From positions 1-15,679 of the forward strand of contig CAJUBT010000010.1 in assembly GCA_910584815.1 (NCBI GenBank): a stretch of 15,679 nt of DNA. Direction: 5' to 3'. The position numbers were made by a program, and so were the translations under genes. Positions 6,126-13,665 of the stretch are shown here, one piece after another. Within the stretch, counting starts at the first letter, position 1. Each line of letters opens with the position of its first letter. The notes beneath the pieces are model-generated. The model worked only from the letters and a program-made list of their open reading frames with translations. It had not been told where the DNA came from and did no database searches. This DNA comes from an uncultured Christensenella sp. GTDB lineage: Bacteria; Bacillota; Clostridia; Christensenellales; UBA1242.

Positions 6126-6899
6126 ATGAAGAATAATGAAAAGGAAGTAATTTATTATAACGATGAATTAAATGATGACTTTATTGGTGCAAATGATGAA
6201 GTTGTTCCATACACAAAAAAATATGTTTATTATAAAACAAATTTATTTTATAAAATGAAATATTTTTTTTGGAACAAAATTTTTGCTATACCAGTTTCAA
6301 TAATTCACGCAAAAGCAAAATTTGGTTGGAAAATTATAAATAAAAAAGCATTTAAAAATATTAAAAATAGCAGTTACTTTATTTATGGAAATCATACTCA
6401 GGCGTTTTTTGATGCAACAATGCCAAAAATTATAAGCAATAAAGATTGCCACATAATTGTTAGCGAAACTAATGTTACAAAAAAAGGAATTTCGTTTTTA
6501 GCAAAAAGGCTTGGGGCTTTACCTATTTTAAACGATTATGAAAATACAAAAAATTTTGTTAAAGCTATTGATAATATTGTTAAAGACAATAAACCAATTT
6601 TAATTTACCCTGAAGCACACATATGGCCATATTACACAAAAATAAGACCATTTAAAAGCACATCGTTTAGGTACCCTATTAAATACAATGTTCCTTCCTT
6701 TTGTTTTACAAACACATACCAAAAAAATGGAAAGAAGTTTAGAATTGTAACTTACATTGATGGGCCATTTTATCCTAATGAAAAGTTAAGCAAAAAAGAA
6801 CAAATTGAAGATTTGCGCAACCAAATTTACAACAAAATGGTTGAAAGAAGTTTGCTTAACAATTATGAAAAAATTATTTATAAGAAAAAAGAAATTTAG
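6126..6899 (+). CDS. PlsC-like lysophospholipid acyltransferase, HX5D variant
   Basis: 257 residues from the ATG at 6126, chosen because the ATG at 6099 falls inside the promoter and GGTGA stands just before 6126. In this numbering the catalytic block is GNHTQAFFD with His90 and Asp96, five residues apart rather than the classical four. The second block is YPEAHIW (161-167) followed by RPFKSTSFRYP, matching the glycerol-phosphate binding and PEG-like motifs of the AGPAT/PlsC family. The family moves an acyl chain from acyl-ACP or acyl-CoA to a lysophospholipid at the membrane; the real acceptor is not known. A short hydrophobic stretch near residues 50-62 may lie on the membrane. It precedes two GT8 genes and a second acyltransferase. 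Confidence 0.8.
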   Translation: MKNNEKEVIYYNDELNDDFIGANDEVVPYTKKYVYYKTNLFYKMKYFFWNKIFAIPVSIIHAKAKFGWKIINKKAFKNIKNSSYFIYGNHTQAFFDATMPKIISNKDCHIIVSETNVTKKGISFLAKRLGALPILNDYENTKNFVKAIDNIVKDNKPILIYPEAHIWPYYTKIRPFKSTSFRYPIKYNVPSFCFTNTYQKNGKKFRIVTYIDGPFYPNEKLSKKEQIEDLRNQIYNKMVERSLLNNYEKIIYKKKEI

Positions 6900-6991
6900 T
6901 TATTATTTATAACTTTAAACTAATTTACGAATTATAGAAAAGTTTGAACTAAACTTAAATATTAATATTTAGGCAAGGGGAAAAGTGAAAA

Positions 6992-7828
6992 ATGATTAAT
7001 ATTTTATATTCTGGAAATTTTTATATTTTTGATGGAATACTTTCTTCTATTTTATCTGTTATAAAAAGTAATAATGAACAGATAAATGTTTACATACTAA
7101 CAATGAATTTATTTGATGTAGATGATGAAGAAACTAAAAAATTTGTACCTATTACCGAAACACAACGCTTGCTTTTAGAAAGAATTTTAAAACAAGTGAA
7201 CGATAAAAATAATTGTTATTTATTTGATGTTACAGAAAGTTTTAAAAAAGACAAACAAATTTCTGTTGGGAAAAGATTTACCCCATATGCCCTATTAAGA
7301 CTTTATGCCTCAACTATACCAGAATTACCAGACAAATTGCTATACCTTGATACCGACACATTAGTGTTAGGTTCATTAAATGAATTTTTTAATACTAACA
7401 TAGATGATTATGAAGTTGCTATGTGCAAAGATTATTTTGGCAAAATTTTTATTGGACATAACTATTGTAATTCTGGCGTATTACTTATGAATATGAAAAA
7501 AATAAAAGAAACAAATTTACTTGAAAAAGTTAGAAATTTATGTATTAAGAAAAATTTCTTTTTAGCGGACCAAACCGCTTTAAACAAATGTGTTTCGGCA
7601 AGGCTTATTTTGCCAGCAAAATATAATAGTCAACGCAGAATAAACAAAGACACTGTTATAAGGCATTATTGTGCATCTTGGAGATTCTTCCCCTATATTA
7701 GAATAAAAAATGTTAAGCAATGGAATGTTAACAAAGTTTTTAGAGATAAACGAAATATTTATAATAATGCTTATGTTACAGAAGTTTTAAATGAATATTT
7801 AAAAACAAAACGACTTATGAATATATAA
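6992..7828 (+). CDS. family 8 glycosyltransferase (short form)
   Basis: 278 residues, GT-A fold, GT8 family. Seen: YSGNF nucleotide-binding start (6-10), ALLRLY (100-105), the metal-binding DTD at 120-122 in LLYLDTD, NSGVLLMN (160-167), DQTALN (193-198), and a late His225 in IRHYCASW that would complete the metal site. GT8 enzymes are retaining transferases for UDP-Glc or UDP-Gal, often in lipopolysaccharide-like or surface glycan pathways; sugar and acceptor cannot be told. A good ribosome site, AAGGGGA, precedes the start. It lies 92 bases after the acyltransferase gene and 27 bases before the second GT8 gene, so co-transcription is likely. Confidence 0.88.
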   Translation: MINILYSGNFYIFDGILSSILSVIKSNNEQINVYILTMNLFDVDDEETKKFVPITETQRLLLERILKQVNDKNNCYLFDVTESFKKDKQISVGKRFTPYALLRLYASTIPELPDKLLYLDTDTLVLGSLNEFFNTNIDDYEVAMCKDYFGKIFIGHNYCNSGVLLMNMKKIKETNLLEKVRNLCIKKNFFLADQTALNKCVSARLILPAKYNSQRRINKDTVIRHYCASWRFFPYIRIKNVKQWNVNKVFRDKRNIYNNAYVTEVLNEYLKTKRLMNI

Positions 7829-7855
7829 TTTAAAATAAAAAAGAGAGATACGAAT

Positions 7856-8869
7856 ATGATTAATAATAAACAAAAAAAATTGTTAGTTCCTGTGTTTTTT
7901 TCTACAGATGTGAATTATTTACCCTATTTAAGCGTTGCAATAGGTTCATTAATAGACCATTCATCTAAAAACAATACTTACAATATTTATATTTTAACAA
8001 CAGATGTTACAAACGAACAAATTATCCCAATTGCAGAAAATGTTCCTTTTAATGTTAATATTAAACTTGTTAATGTTAGCAATGTTGTAAAAGAAATTAA
8101 AGAAAAAATGGTTATTAGAGATTATTTTACTGAAAGTATTTATTTTAGATTGTTTATTCCAGAATTATTTCCGAACTATGACAAAGTTATTTATTTAGAT
8201 TCTGACATAACATTAAATGCAGATATTGCAGAACTTATAACTGTTGACCTTAGAGACAATTTATTAGGAGCAGCACTGGAGCCTACCGTTTACACAGATA
8301 AAGTTCTTTCCTATTGGGCAAAAGAAACCTACGACCTTGATGAAAACCATTACTTTAACTCTGGCGTTTTAATTATGAATACAAAAAAATTAAGGCCCTT
8401 AAATTTAAAAGACCATTTTTCGCCTTGGTGTAATAAATATGATGCTGAGGCCATTGCCCCAGACCAAAATTATTTAAACTGTGTTTGCAAAAATAAGGTT
8501 GTTTATTTAAATCAAACTTGGAATGCTTTACCCGCAGGGAAAAAATTTACAGATGAAGAATTGAAACTTATTCACTACAATATGTTTTTCAAGCCTTGGA
8601 AATATGATGATGTTATGTATGAAAACTATTTCTGGAAATATGCAAAAAATTGCCCTTACTATGATGAAATTGTTAGAAGAAAATCTCTCGTTTCAGCAAA
8701 CAGTAAAGAAATTGATTTACAAGCAAGAGCCAAATTAAATGAAACTGCAATGAAAGTTGCAAAAAGCGAACATACCTATAAAAAGGATTTAAAGAAAACA
8801 GGACAAAATTCTGGACCAAATTTTGATATTTTATCTATATTAAAATCCTCTCCTATTTTTAATTGGTAA
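7856..8869 (+). CDS. family 8 glycosyltransferase (long form)
   Basis: 337 residues, GT8. Seen: FFSTDVNYLPYLSVAIGSL near the N-terminus, YFRLFIPELF (96-105), metal-binding DSD at 115-117, FNSGVLIMN (167-175), PDQNYLN (202-208) and IHYNMFFKPW (239-248) with His240. This is closer to the classical LgtC/GspA pattern than the preceding gene. The last 70 residues are charged and helical, with no motif, and may serve to attach the enzyme to the membrane. The two neighbouring GT8 enzymes differ clearly in length and sequence, so they are not a recent duplication and may add successive sugars. The ribosome site is GAGAGA. Confidence 0.88.
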   Translation: MINNKQKKLLVPVFFSTDVNYLPYLSVAIGSLIDHSSKNNTYNIYILTTDVTNEQIIPIAENVPFNVNIKLVNVSNVVKEIKEKMVIRDYFTESIYFRLFIPELFPNYDKVIYLDSDITLNADIAELITVDLRDNLLGAALEPTVYTDKVLSYWAKETYDLDENHYFNSGVLIMNTKKLRPLNLKDHFSPWCNKYDAEAIAPDQNYLNCVCKNKVVYLNQTWNALPAGKKFTDEELKLIHYNMFFKPWKYDDVMYENYFWKYAKNCPYYDEIVRRKSLVSANSKEIDLQARAKLNETAMKVAKSEHTYKKDLKKTGQNSGPNFDILSILKSSPIFNW

Positions 8870-9021
8870 AAATAATTTTTACAATTAAATTTTGGTAATA
8901 TAGAATCAAGTTTTTAATGGCATTAAATAACCAACAAAAATTAGAAATTAAACCTTTTAATGCAATGTAAGTTTAAGTTTTAAAGAACATTTTTAAATAA
9001 TAATTTAAAAGAAAACAATTA

Positions 9022-9858
9022 ATGATAGAAAAAGCAAAAGATAGATTAGAAGTTTTAGAAAAAATTAAAGATTATGAAAATAAAGGAATATTTGATGCTG
9101 ATGTTGAAAATGACCCACCAGCATCTACTATTTTGCAACCAAACCAGGTTGACTATAAAAGAAAAAAATTAATAAATAAAATTAAACGATTTATAACCTA
9201 TAAAGTTATTAGAAAAAAAGTTAAAGAATTAAAAAAACAAAAGTTGTTTTGTATTAAAGAAACAAATGGCTTAGATTATTTTAAAAAAGTTAAAACAGGT
9301 GCAATTATTACTTGCAATCATTTTAATGCTTGCGATAGTTTTGCTATGGACATTGCTTTTAGCGCCGCTAAATTAAAACATAAAAAACTATTTAGAGTAA
9401 TTAAAGAAAGTAATTTTACAAATCCTCCACCACAATACAAGGCTATGATGTTGAATTGTAACACTTTACCACTTAGCGAAAATAGTGAAACATTAAAAAA
9501 ATTTATGCAAAGTGTTAAAGAGCTGCTAGAAGAAGGAAATTTTATTTTAATTTATCCAGAACAAAGTATGTGGTGGAATTATAAAAAACCTAGACCTTTA
9601 AAAAATGGAGCTTTTAGGTTTAGTGTTAAAAATAATGTTCCTATTATTCCTGTATTTATTACTATGAAAGCTACAGATGTAATAGGTCCTGATGGTTTTA
9701 ATATTCAAGAATATTACATAAATATTACCGAACCAATCTACCCTAACCCAAATTTAGATTTGAAGCAAAACATAGAAACTTTAAAAAATAAAAACTTTGA
9801 TGTTTGGAAAAGTATTTACGAAAGTTTTTATAATGAAAAACTAAAATATGAAAATTAG
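9022..9858 (+). CDS. PlsC-like lysophospholipid acyltransferase, HX4D form
   Basis: 278 residues. An N-terminal extension of about 70 charged residues is followed by the acyltransferase core: TCNHFNACD with His100 and Asp105 (the classical HX4D), YPEQSMWW (178-185), RPLKNGAFRF (191-200) and NNVPIIPVF. It belongs to the same broad family as the product of 6126-6899 but keeps the classical spacing, so the two are not simple copies. The role would be acylation of a glycerol-phosphate or glycolipid intermediate at the membrane. No strong ribosome site is seen before the ATG (AT-rich, AAAAGA at best). It lies 152 bases after the GT8 gene; that gap holds only a short palindrome (TTAATG-G-CATTAA). 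Confidence 0.82.
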   Translation: MIEKAKDRLEVLEKIKDYENKGIFDADVENDPPASTILQPNQVDYKRKKLINKIKRFITYKVIRKKVKELKKQKLFCIKETNGLDYFKKVKTGAIITCNHFNACDSFAMDIAFSAAKLKHKKLFRVIKESNFTNPPPQYKAMMLNCNTLPLSENSETLKKFMQSVKELLEEGNFILIYPEQSMWWNYKKPRPLKNGAFRFSVKNNVPIIPVFITMKATDVIGPDGFNIQEYYINITEPIYPNPNLDLKQNIETLKNKNFDVWKSIYESFYNEKLKYEN

Positions 9859-10010
9859 CCTTTTATAAAATAAGATTATGTAAAATTATTTAAAAGTTAT
9901 TATAAGATAATTTATTAAATATATTTATATTAAAAAAAGTGAAAGCAAAAATTAAACATAAAATTTTATGTTTTGTTTAAACAGAATAATAGTTTTTAAA
10001 AAATAAAAGT

Positions 10011-10045
10011 AAAGAACCATCTAATAATTAGATGGTTCTTTTTTT
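10011..10045. terminator. bidirectional terminator between the acyltransferase and tRNA genes
   Basis: AAAGAACCATCTAA (10011-10024) pairs with TTAGATGGTTCTTT (10028-10041), a 14-bp stem with a 3-base loop. A T7 run follows on the plus strand and a T-rich tail on the minus strand. It serves both the plus-strand acyltransferase and the convergent tRNA operon. Confidence 0.85.
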
Positions 10046-10046
10046 A

Positions 10047-10124
<78 letters not shown>

Positions 10125-10156
10125 AAAACACAAACTTTTTACTTTTAAAATAAAAA

Positions 10157-10233
10157 TGGTGTTCCAGGAGGGATTCGAACCCCCGACACCCGCCTTAGAA
10201 GGGCGGTGCTCTATCCAACTGAGCTACTGAAAC
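10157..10233 (-). tRNA. tRNA-Arg (anticodon TCT)
   Basis: Minus strand: acceptor GTTTCAG with CTGGAAC (one G-T pair), anticodon stem CCGCC/GGCGG with loop CTTCTAA (anticodon TCT, codons AGA/AGG), T-loop TTCGAAT, discriminator A, encoded CCA. It lies between tRNA-Gly and tRNA-His in one operon. Confidence 0.95.
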
Positions 10234-10396
10234 ATATAACAGATGATAGAATTGGTTAGAAATATATTAAAATTTAATTTAGGAATTTTTATTACTTCCC
10301 CACCATTTTCAACAAAAAATTATTTTAAAAATTGTAAAATAAATTTAATTAATTTAATTTTTTGCATAGCAAAACTGGTTTAGTATAAAAAATTTT

Positions 10397-10470
10397 TGGA
10401 GCGGGTGAAGGGAATCGGACCCTCGCAACTAGCTTGGAAGGCTAGGGCTCTACCATTGAGCTACACCCGC
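10397..10470 (-). tRNA. tRNA-Gly (anticodon TCC)
   Basis: Minus strand: acceptor GCGGGTG with CACCCGC, anticodon stem CTAGC/GCTAG with loop CTTCCAA (anticodon TCC), discriminator T, encoded CCA. The D-loop keeps the GG pair. The T-loop reads TCCGATT, so base 55 is C where almost all elongator tRNAs have T (pseudouridine). Confidence 0.93.
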
Positions 10471-10492
10471 ATATTCTCTTTTACGCTTATAA

Positions 10493-10521
10493 ACTTTACC
10501 ATAATTGCAAATTATTGTCAA
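10493..10521 (-). promoter_or_regulatory. promoter of the Gly-Arg-His tRNA operon
   Basis: Minus strand TTGACA (10516-10521), 17-base spacer, TAAAGT (10493-10498), about 22 bases before the tRNA-Gly 5' end. The -35 box is perfect. Confidence 0.75.
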
Positions 10522-10664
10522 CTAAAAATTTATTTTTTAATAAAACTCAACAAAAATTTTAGCACTTCCCTTTTAACACAATAATAATTTTTAAAAACAA
10601 CTTAAAACAATTAAATTATTTTTCATTTAAAGTATTATTATTTCTGTAAATTTTTTGATTAAAT

Positions 10665-10670
10665 TATAAT
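10665..10670 (+). promoter_or_regulatory. -10 box before the DUF378-like gene
   Basis: A perfect TATAAT stands 54 bases before the start at 10725. No clear -35 box is visible at the proper distance. Confidence 0.4.
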
Positions 10671-10724
10671 ATGTATATTTTGCTTTTTATTTTACATACT
10701 AGAAGCAATAAGGAGGAAAAAAAT

Positions 10725-10955
10725 ATGAAAATTGCTAACTTTATTGCGTGGGTTATTTTATTAATTGGCGGACTTGTTTGGTTATTAATTGGAATTGCAT
10801 CTTGGAACTTAGTTGGAGCCATTTTTGGACCTATGGGAGTTGTTGCCAGAATTATTTACACATTAGTTGGGCTTAGTGCTATTTGGCTTTTAATTTCTCC
10901 ATTAGTATTTGGCGGAAGAATATCTCTTTGGAATAGTAAGAGAAGCAAAGAATAA
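10725..10955 (+). CDS. small DUF378-like membrane protein
   Basis: 76 residues from the ATG at 10725. The frame is open back to 10671, but a perfect AGGAGG (10711-10716) fixes the start here. Two transmembrane segments are plain: residues about 5-27 (FIAWVILLIGGLVWLLIGI) and about 41-61 (ARIIYTLVGLSAIWLLISPLV), separated by a short loop with LVGAIFGPMG. The arrangement and the glycine-rich IGGLVW...VGAIFG pattern match the DUF378/YuzA family, whose function is not known. It stands alone, with its own terminator, between the tRNA operon and the convergent spoIVA. Confidence 0.8.
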   Translation: MKIANFIAWVILLIGGLVWLLIGIASWNLVGAIFGPMGVVARIIYTLVGLSAIWLLISPLVFGGRISLWNSKRSKE

Positions 10956-10974
10956 TATCGAACTATATTAAAAT

Positions 10975-11006
10975 AAAAAATCACTAAACTTTATTAGTGA
11001 TTTTTT
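10975..11006. terminator. bidirectional terminator
   Basis: AAAAAATCACTAA (10975-10987) pairs with TTAGTGATTTTTT (10994-11006), 13 bp with a 6-base loop. It ends the DUF378-like gene on the plus strand and can end spoIVA on the minus strand, about 150 bases after the spoIVA stop. Confidence 0.85.
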
Positions 11007-11159
11007 ATTTTTAATTTTTTAATAATTAAAACAAATTTATTTTTATATTTAAATTTATAGAATAAAAAATTATATTTTTCTATTATAATTAACAATTTAA
11101 AAATGTATATTGTTATAATTATTTACGACTTTTTACTTGTTTAGATTTTTGTTAAAGAA

Positions 11160-12638
11160 TTATAACAAGATGCAAATAATTCCGCCCTTACCTTCATTTA
11201 CAATTCTAGTTAAAGTTTTACGCATTTTCTTTTGGGCCTCTAGTGGCATTTGAACAATTTTGTTAGTTAAACCTTCATTAACCAAACTATGCAAACTTTT
11301 ACCAAACATATTTGTTTCCCACAAACTGTTTGGATTGCTTTCAAATTCTTTTAACAAATATTTTACTAAATCTTCCCCTTGTTGTTCTGTTCCAACAATT
11401 GGACTAATTTCTGTTTCTACATCAACTTTCATTATATGTAAACTTGGTGCATTGGCTTTTAATTTTACGCCATATCTACTACCTTGTTTTACAAGTTCTG
11501 GTTCTTGCAATGTCATTTCTTCTATTTTAGGGCTAACAATACCATAACCTGTTTCTTCAACTTGTTTTAAAGCTTCTTTTAATTTATCGTATTCACATTT
11601 GGCGTGTGCTAATTGTTTTAAGAATGCTACTAGTTGGAAGTCGCTTGTTATTTCTTGACCACATTGTTTAGATAAAACTTTATAAAACAAACTAGGTTTT
11701 GGGTTTATGTCTAAATAAACAATGCCATCTCCCATATTTATGTTGCTTATTGAAATTTCTTCAAAATTTTCACTGCTTTGAAAAATGTTTGCTTGAGTAT
11801 CTATCTCACCTATTTTATTAACATTTCCAATTAAATTATTTGCTTCTGCAACTATTTCTTGAATAAGGTCATCTTCATAAGGTAAAGCTTGCAACCATTG
11901 AGGCATTCTAACCCTTAGAGAATAAAGAGGAAATTCTTGCAAAATGCATCCAAAGATGCTATCAATATTCTCTTCTGTAATGTTTAAAACATCTATAGGT
12001 AAAACTGGAACAGAATATTTCTTTTGCAAACTTTCACATAAATTAAAAGTTACTTCGCTTTCTGGGTTGGTTGTGTTAAGAACAACAATAAATGGTTTGT
12101 TATGTTCTTTTAAATCTTGTATAGTTTTTTGTTCTGCTTCTATAAAACTGTTCCTATCAAGTTCGCCAAAACTACCATCTGTTGTAACAACAACTGCAAT
12201 AGTAGAATGGTCTGTAATAACTTTTTTTGTTCCGATTTCAGCAGCTTCTTCAAATGGAATTGGATTTGCACTCCAAGGAGTTTTTATTAACCTAGGTTTA
12301 TTGTTTTCGCTTAAACCTTCTGCCCCTTTTACTGTGTAGCCAACGCAATCTACTAATCTAATTTTAAGGTCAACATTGTCGTTAACTCTTATTTGAACTG
12401 CTTCTTTTGGCACAAAGCGAGGTTGAGTTGTCATTATAGTTTTTCCATCTGCACTTTGAGGCAATTCATCTATTGTTCTTGTTTTATCAAATTCATCTTT
12501 TATGTTTGGTAAAACCATTTTGTTTACAAAATTAGTTATAAATGTTGATTTACCACATCTAACTGGACCTACAACTCCTAGGTATATGTCCCCTTTGGTT
12601 CGTAAGGCTATATCTTCATATAATTTGTAATCTTCCAT
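11160..12638 (-). CDS. spoIVA: stage IV sporulation protein A, spore-coat morphogenetic ATPase
   Basis: 492 residues from the ATG at 12638, the same length as the Bacillus subtilis protein. The frame extends upstream to 12716, but GGAGG just before 12638 and the family N-terminus MEDYKLYEDIA fix the start. SpoIVA binds the forespore surface and polymerises with ATP hydrolysis into the basement layer of the coat. Seen: Walker A GPVRCGKS (24-31, Lys30), Thr70/Thr71 in IMTTQP, Asp97 in VDCVGY, and the conserved C-terminal end GGIICILL. All known ATPase positions are intact, so the protein should be functional. It is transcribed after der-plsY but separated from them by a terminator, and has its own sigma-E-like promoter candidate. 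Confidence 0.97.
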   Translation of the reverse strand: MEDYKLYEDIALRTKGDIYLGVVGPVRCGKSTFITNFVNKMVLPNIKDEFDKTRTIDELPQSADGKTIMTTQPRFVPKEAVQIRVNDNVDLKIRLVDCVGYTVKGAEGLSENNKPRLIKTPWSANPIPFEEAAEIGTKKVITDHSTIAVVVTTDGSFGELDRNSFIEAEQKTIQDLKEHNKPFIVVLNTTNPESEVTFNLCESLQKKYSVPVLPIDVLNITEENIDSIFGCILQEFPLYSLRVRMPQWLQALPYEDDLIQEIVAEANNLIGNVNKIGEIDTQANIFQSSENFEEISISNINMGDGIVYLDINPKPSLFYKVLSKQCGQEITSDFQLVAFLKQLAHAKCEYDKLKEALKQVEETGYGIVSPKIEEMTLQEPELVKQGSRYGVKLKANAPSLHIMKVDVETEISPIVGTEQQGEDLVKYLLKEFESNPNSLWETNMFGKSLHSLVNEGLTNKIVQMPLEAQKKMRKTLTRIVNEGKGGIICILL

Positions 12639-12662
12639 TTTTTCCTCCAAAAGATATGTTAA

Positions 12663-12692
12663 AATATATGCTAAATTTAGCCAAGTTATAAC
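12663..12692 (-). promoter_or_regulatory. possible sigma-E type promoter of spoIVA
   Basis: On the minus strand GTTATAAC (12685-12692), 14-base spacer, CATATATT (12663-12670). The -10 resembles the mother-cell sigma-E form CATA-n-a-n-T and the short 14-base spacing fits that sigma factor; the -35 match is partial. SpoIVA is a mother-cell sigma-E gene in B. subtilis. Confidence 0.45.
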
Positions 12693-12794
12693 TAAAAACA
12701 AAAAATAATATAACATTATTTATAATTTTTAAATTTAGAAAACTAATAATTATAAATTTTTAATATATATTAAATTATAATTTTATTAATTAAT

Positions 12795-12829
12795 AAAAAA
12801 AGATATGCATAATTTTTTTTTGCATATCT
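12795..12829 (-). terminator. terminator after der-plsY
   Basis: AGATATGCA (12801-12809) pairs with TGCATATCT (12821-12829), 9 bp, and on the minus strand a T6 run follows (12800-12795). The loop of 11 bases is long. It separates der-plsY from spoIVA. The remaining AT-rich sequence between the two genes holds a 7-bp inverted repeat (12918-12936) and no gene. Confidence 0.7.
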
Positions 12830-12954
12830 ATAAAATTTATAAATTAATTTATTTTTTTGTTTTATTTATTAATTTAAAATAAAAATTTTACTTAATATAA
12901 TTAAAAAACTAATTTAAATAGGTTTAATTAACCTATATTATTTTATATTAAAAT

Positions 12955-13662
12955 TTAACCTATTTCTTTACTTTTTAATTCTTCTTTTTGAGATTTTGAT
13001 AATTTCTTTTTATTTAATTTAGCAAAACTTTTTCTAAAATTAGCCCTATTTTCTTGACCAACAAGAAGTCTAAAAATATTTTTTCGGTGTGCAAACCAAA
13101 CAAGAGCAAAAATTACAAATAACAAACAACTTAACACTAAATTTCCATTACCTGTCATAAGACCAAGAGTATAAGCTTCGTAAATAGTGAAAACAGTTAA
13201 AACAGTAAAAGACATTAAAGAAGCATAATCGAAAACCAAAAGATAAATAATGCCGCCCAAAAATATTATAACCCCAGTTAATGGGCTTGCCACACAAAAC
13301 ATTCCATAAACAAGAGCGACCCCTTTACCACCATTGAACTTATAAAAAACTGGGAATACAGTGCCAACCAAAGCAGATAGACCGCCAGTAAACAAACCTA
13401 TATAAGCATTTTGCCCAGCGGTTGGACCGCCAAAAAGATAGAACCCCACTAGTGCTGGGATAACACCTTTTAACATATCTAAAAGCAGTGTTAAAAGCCC
13501 TATGCCTAAACCTAAGTTCCTAAGCATATTCATAGTGCCAGGATTTCCACTACCTGCTTTTGAAATGTCAAACCTTTTAGCACGACTTATAATTTTAGCA
13601 AAAAAAATGTTGCCAATTAAATAGGAACCAACTATTAAAACTAAAAACTTCCACCATTCCAT
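12955..13662 (-). CDS. plsY: acyl-phosphate:glycerol-3-phosphate acyltransferase PlsY
   Basis: 235 residues, integral membrane enzyme making lysophosphatidic acid from glycerol-3-phosphate and acyl-phosphate, the first acylation step of phospholipid synthesis. The three family motifs are visible: SGNPGTMNMLRNLG (38-51), GGKGVA (111-116) and HRKNIFRLLVGQE (192-204), with five or so hydrophobic segments between and a basic C-terminal tail. Motif 1 has GTMN for the common GATN, and the His of the usual GHxFPxF before motif 2 is Thr (GTVFPVF, Thr101). The start lies three bases after the der stop, so the two are one operon. Confidence 0.96.
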   Translation of the reverse strand: MEWWKFLVLIVGSYLIGNIFFAKIISRAKRFDISKAGSGNPGTMNMLRNLGLGIGLLTLLLDMLKGVIPALVGFYLFGGPTAGQNAYIGLFTGGLSALVGTVFPVFYKFNGGKGVALVYGMFCVASPLTGVIIFLGGIIYLLVFDYASLMSFTVLTVFTIYEAYTLGLMTGNGNLVLSCLLFVIFALVWFAHRKNIFRLLVGQENRANFRKSFAKLNKKKLSKSQKEELKSKEIG

Positions 13663-13665
13663 AAT

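Noticed and set aside
6992..8869. The two GT8 genes as a recent tandem duplication
   Set aside because: They differ in length, in the metal motif (DTD against DSD) and in most of the sequence; only family motifs are shared.
10396..10584. 62-residue open frame across the tRNA-Gly gene
   Set aside because: Its N-terminus is the antisense of tRNA-Gly; a tRNA artefact, not a protein.
11091..11114. AACAAT...ATTGTT inverted repeat after spoIVA as its terminator
   Set aside because: The stem is short and AT-only and no T-run follows on the minus strand; the hairpin at 10975-11006 is a better terminator.
11260..12339. Plus-strand open frames opposite spoIVA
   Set aside because: They are antisense shadows of a well-recognised gene with no ribosome sites or protein-like composition.
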